64,000 nucleotides of DNA from the NCBI RefSeq assembly GCF_000004075.3, contig NC_026661.2, forward strand, positions 5,540,058 to 5,604,057. Direction: 5' to 3'. Positions 60,832-64,000 of this stretch are shown piece after piece. The position numbers and the translations under genes are program-made. Position 1 is the stretch's first letter; the number at the start of each line of letters is the position of its first letter. Source of the DNA: Cucumis sativus. Taxonomy: Eukaryota > Streptophyta > Magnoliopsida > Cucurbitales > Cucurbitaceae. The notes under the pieces were generated by a model, which was not told the DNA's origin, made no database searches, and was given only the letters and a program-made list of their open reading frames with translations.

Positions 60832-62475
60832 CTAAGCTGTCTCTATCCAACTGCACCCAGGAAATTTCTTCATCTTTCTCTTCTTCATCATCTTCTTCAG
60901 CTTCACAACATGTCCCCAACTCCCTGCATTAGCATATATATCAGACAATAACAAACTGTTCCCAACACTTCCAGGTTCCAATTCTGATAAATGTTTGGCT
61001 GCTTCCTCAGCTAGTTCTATTTCTCCATGCTTCCTACAAGCACCTAACAAAGCTCCCCATACGTATAAATCAGGCTTGACTGGCATTGTCTTGATCAAAT
61101 CATAAGCCTCGGCCAACTTCCCTGCTCGACCGAACACGTCAACCATACAGGCATAATGCTCGACTCTAGGAACAATACCATATTTACTTTGCATCAACTG
61201 GAACAAACTTCTTCCCAAATCAACCAGCCCAGCATGAGCACAAGCAGTAAGAATTGCTGTAAATGTTAGATGATCAAGTTTCTTCTCATCATCGTCCTTC
61301 ATTTGATGGAAAAGCTCTATTGCTTCATTGCAATATCCATGATTTGCATACCCAAAAATCATGGAGTTCCAAGTAGCTGAATTCCTTTCAGACATCCTCC
61401 AAAATAATATCTTTGCTTCATAAAAATATCCACATTTTGCATACATATCAACCAATGCAGTCCTCACATACACATCCTTTTCAACTCCAAGAGCCAGAGA
61501 ATGTCCATGGATTTCCTTCCCGCATCGCCCGTTTCCAACCGATGCACAAGCAGGCAAGAGACTACTGATTGTAGCAGAAGTTGGATGAAACCCAGCATTC
61601 AACATCCTTCTAAATGTATCAAAAGCCTCCTCATTTCTAAAGTTTTGTACAAACCCAGATATCACAGATGTCCAAGATACTACATCTGGTTCTATCCCAT
61701 TGGCTTCCATCTCTTTGAAAAGCTCACGAACCATTTCTTCCTCACCAATCTGAGAAAAACCTGTAACCAAAGTGTTCCAAGTCACCAGGTTGGGTTTTAT
61801 ACCCAATACTTGCATCTCCTCCACCAGATTCAAAGCTTCCTCAGCTAATCCATGGTGGGCATACCCTGAAACCATCGCATTCAATGCCACCAAATCCTTC
61901 CCAGCCATTGATTCAAACACTCGCCGAGCTTTCTCAACCTCTCCACTTTTCGCATACATATCTATCAACGCACTGCAGACATAAGCATCAGATTCAAGGG
62001 AGTTTTTGAGGATTAAGGTATGGAGTTTTCTCCCAGTAGTTTTCTCGGAGAGATGACCACAAGCTTTCAAGACACTGGGAATGATGTACTCGCTAGGTCT
62101 TAATCCTCCTCTCTGCAGCTCACAAAATACACTCAAAGCTTCTGGGTAATACCCACAACGAGAATAAGCCCCAATCAAAACAATCCACCGGCGAGGATTT
62201 GTTCGGGGAATTTTGTCGAACAATATCCGTGCATCCTTGATTTTGCCACATGCGGCGTAGAAGGCTATGAACTTCGCAGCAAAATGTGTCAAACGGGCTG
62301 ATCCATCGATGATCAATCGAGCATGAAGTGACCTCCCGAAGTTCAAATCTCGATTGCGTCCACACGTCTCGATGAGTTCAATATATCCATCGGACGAGGA
62401 ACAAAACCCACGAAGGATGGCCGGAAATCTGTTTGGAGCTCGAAGAAATACAGCGCCGCCGGTAAGAGAGAGCAT
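60832..62475 (-). CDS. PLS-class PPR protein with E domain (At5g59600-like)
   Basis: An intronless gene of 547 residues with tandem PPR motifs from about residue 50 to 450, in P, L and S types (for example SALIDMYAKSGEVEKARRVFESM and NLVTWNTLVTGFSQIGEEEMVRELFKEM). It ends with the E region (PDLYVWGALLGACRKHGEIELAEEAAKHLSELEP) and stops after GCSWIETA, without a DYW domain. Such proteins bind organelle RNA and usually direct C-to-U editing with partner proteins. The basic N-terminus (LRAPNRFPAILRGFCSSS) suggests an organelle presequence, mitochondrial more likely. Length and sequence agree with Arabidopsis At5g59600 (534 residues) as remembered. Confidence 0.92.
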   Translation of the reverse strand: MLSLTGGAVFLRAPNRFPAILRGFCSSSDGYIELIETCGRNRDLNFGRSLHARLIIDGSARLTHFAAKFIAFYAACGKIKDARILFDKIPRTNPRRWIVLIGAYSRCGYYPEALSVFCELQRGGLRPSEYIIPSVLKACGHLSEKTTGRKLHTLILKNSLESDAYVCSALIDMYAKSGEVEKARRVFESMAGKDLVALNAMVSGYAHHGLAEEALNLVEEMQVLGIKPNLVTWNTLVTGFSQIGEEEMVRELFKEMEANGIEPDVVSWTSVISGFVQNFRNEEAFDTFRRMLNAGFHPTSATISSLLPACASVGNGRCGKEIHGHSLALGVEKDVYVRTALVDMYAKCGYFYEAKILFWRMSERNSATWNSMIFGYANHGYCNEAIELFHQMKDDDEKKLDHLTFTAILTACAHAGLVDLGRSLFQLMQSKYGIVPRVEHYACMVDVFGRAGKLAEAYDLIKTMPVKPDLYVWGALLGACRKHGEIELAEEAAKHLSELEPGSVGNSLLLSDIYANAGSWGHVVKLKKMMKKRKMKKFPGCSWIETA

Positions 62476-62707
62476 CCCAAATTCCCGGTGGAAGAAGAAG
62501 AAGTGGGATTTATGAAGTTACGGTAAATGAGTAATTTTGTATAGAAAAACTATTTAATCCAACGCAAAAAAGTGACACGGCATCGCATGAAGAGAAAGAA
62601 AGACAAAACCAAATCCGAAAGCCAAATGCCTCAATAGGAACCTCAAAGTAAAATGAGAAGAGAAACAAACCGAGAGAGAGAATTGAGTCGCCGATTAGTT
62701 CTCGAAC
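62476..62707. promoter_or_regulatory. Divergent promoter region, PPR and DnaJ genes
   Basis: Only 232 bp separate the two start codons, so both 5' UTRs and core promoters lie here. No clear TATA box on either strand; GAGAGA/CGAGAG motifs occur at 62670-62690. Confidence 0.6.
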
Positions 62708-64000
62708 ATGCTCGAATTGGCTATACCGCAAAATTTCCCTTACATTATCTCTGACGCCATTTCAAGATCTGTTTCTTATCCTTATATTTTCTTTTGTCGA
62801 AATCAACTAAAATCTTCAATATCCAATCGCCGGTTCTTCAGTTACCCGCTGTTGGCACCTCAGAGCTTTGAATCAAGTTACTTGACGTATCGTAGGAAGA
62901 GCTTTGTGACGCTTGTGAAAGCGAGTCGGAGAGAGTCACCGTACGAAGTGCTTGGTGTTTCTCCAACCGCAACTCCAAATGAAATCAAAAGGGCTTATCG
63001 GAAACTGGCTCTGAAGTATCATCCCGATGTTAATAAAGAGGTAATCGGGGAATTTCTGCCCTATTTCTTAATTTGCTTTTCTGGGTCTCTTTTGTAATCT
63101 GGTTGGAGTTTGGAAGTTAAGTTTCTTGATAAACTAATCTACGTAGGGAATTGCAGGAGAAAGTTTCAAGCTACTGAGATAGGGATTTCTGTTTTTTAAA
63201 AAAATGATCAATAAGTTGTGGAATCTGATCTACTATCTTTAGTTTGTGGGGAAAGTCTAATTAACTAAGATGATTCAATGATTTTTTTTACCTCGCATTT
63301 AGCGAACTCAGTTCTTGTTATTTTAGAACTTAAAGATACTGTTGTACAACCTGTAGAACATATCTGTTCAAGTATGGTCGTAACTCGGTTCTTTTTCCTC
63401 CATGCTTGTTATCTTAAAACGAGTGCAACTTCAAATTTTCTATTGTTTCCAAAAGATGGAAATTGGTCCACGAAGAGACTAATTAATAAAGTCTATAAAA
63501 GTACCCATTTAACTTGGAAGGAAGACAGACTCGGTGGTACAGATTCCAAGCTCGCACGTCTAGTCTAGTCGGGTTATGCTTCTGTTATATATATATATTT
63601 AATGTAGTGGATGTTTTAGCTTTGACAGACATCTCTATCTGATGAGTTCTTTTAGTAATTATTTTGAGGTTGCTTTTTAATGTTTTACCTGAAATTGGGT
63701 GAAATGTTCATTAACCAATCTCTTTGTTTTTTGGTTAATTTTGTAGCCTAATGCACAGGAGAAATTTATGCGTATTAAACATGCATACAACACATTGCTG
63801 AATTCTGAATCTCGAAGGAAATATGATTATGGGAATCATGGATCTGATTTTTCATATTCATCTGCCCAACGTAGCCAAGATGAAGAAACATTTTACGGAC
63901 TAGGTAATCTCTTTAGGCTCTTTTGCTATTCACTTTTATCATTTCTGTAATGATCGTTTTTATGTATGGTAGAGCATATTGTTGTCTGAACTCTGGAGTT
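62708..64000 (+). CDS. Plastid-type DnaJ (J-domain) protein, 5' part
   Basis: Exon 1 (62708-63040) encodes 111 residues and exon 2 (63747-63903) encodes residues 112-163 plus one base. The gene continues past the window. The J domain spans about 77-139 with HPD at 105-107 (KYHPDVNKE), which stimulates Hsp70 ATPase. The first ~70 residues are rich in Ser/Arg and hydroxylated residues and fit a plastid transit peptide. It resembles Arabidopsis At5g59610, adjacent to the PPR gene At5g59600, from memory. The intron after VNKE lies inside the J domain. Confidence 0.85.

Noticed and set aside
1-64000. tRNA or rRNA genes
   Set aside because: No cloverleaf-like or rRNA-like sequence was recognised. 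The TGGTATCAGAGC matches are retrotransposon primer sites, not tRNA genes.

Overview
The window is plant nuclear DNA, most likely from a cucurbit. Genes have GT-AG introns, intergenic DNA is very AT-rich, and about half the window is nested LTR retrotransposons. The gag proteins of the Copia and Ty3/gypsy elements resemble ones I remember from Cucumis annotations; that is recall, not a search. A 500-N scaffold gap lies at 56694-57193.

Left arm (1-16 kb): six genes, all on the minus strand. Two encode SABP2/methylesterase-type alpha/beta hydrolases with N-terminal signal peptides (535-1471 and 11700-13323). Four encode 2-oxoglutarate/Fe(II) dioxygenases with the same three-exon structure (1978-3398, 5453-7108, 8380-11083, 14215-15962). 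The first three dioxygenases are tandem duplicates; the fourth is more diverged and lies beyond the second hydrolase. Catalytic residues are intact in all six, so this is a plausible tailoring-enzyme cluster, though no product can be read from sequence.

Middle (17-57 kb): a repeat region. A Copia element (17049-28065) has a 3' LTR carrying a 603-bp segment in three tandem copies. A ~177-bp satellite (28066-30934) is split by a solo LTR. A LINE reverse-transcriptase relic is split by another solo LTR. Next come a decayed gypsy element, two solo LTRs of the Copia family, and a chromovirus-like Ty3/gypsy element (39705-48511) nested in one of them. Perfect 5-bp target duplications give the order of insertion. 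Between these elements lie four exons of a plus-strand BRCT-domain DNA-repair-type gene (32518-49877), with a premature stop in the last exon and no recognisable upstream exons. Two older gypsy LTRs and a MULE relic follow.

Right arm (57-64 kb): ordinary genes. These are a partial membrane protein running into the gap, a LUX/BOA-type GARP clock transcription factor, an E-class PPR protein and a plastid-type DnaJ protein cut by the window end. Their order recalls Arabidopsis At5g59570 (BOA), At5g59600 (PPR) and At5g59610 (DnaJ), so this looks like an ancestral syntenic block.

The most unusual signals not explained by genes are: a conserved array of short hairpins with UNCG-like loops in the gypsy LTRs; 13 W-box cores in about 205 bp of the Copia LTR; and competing hairpins just downstream of those W boxes.
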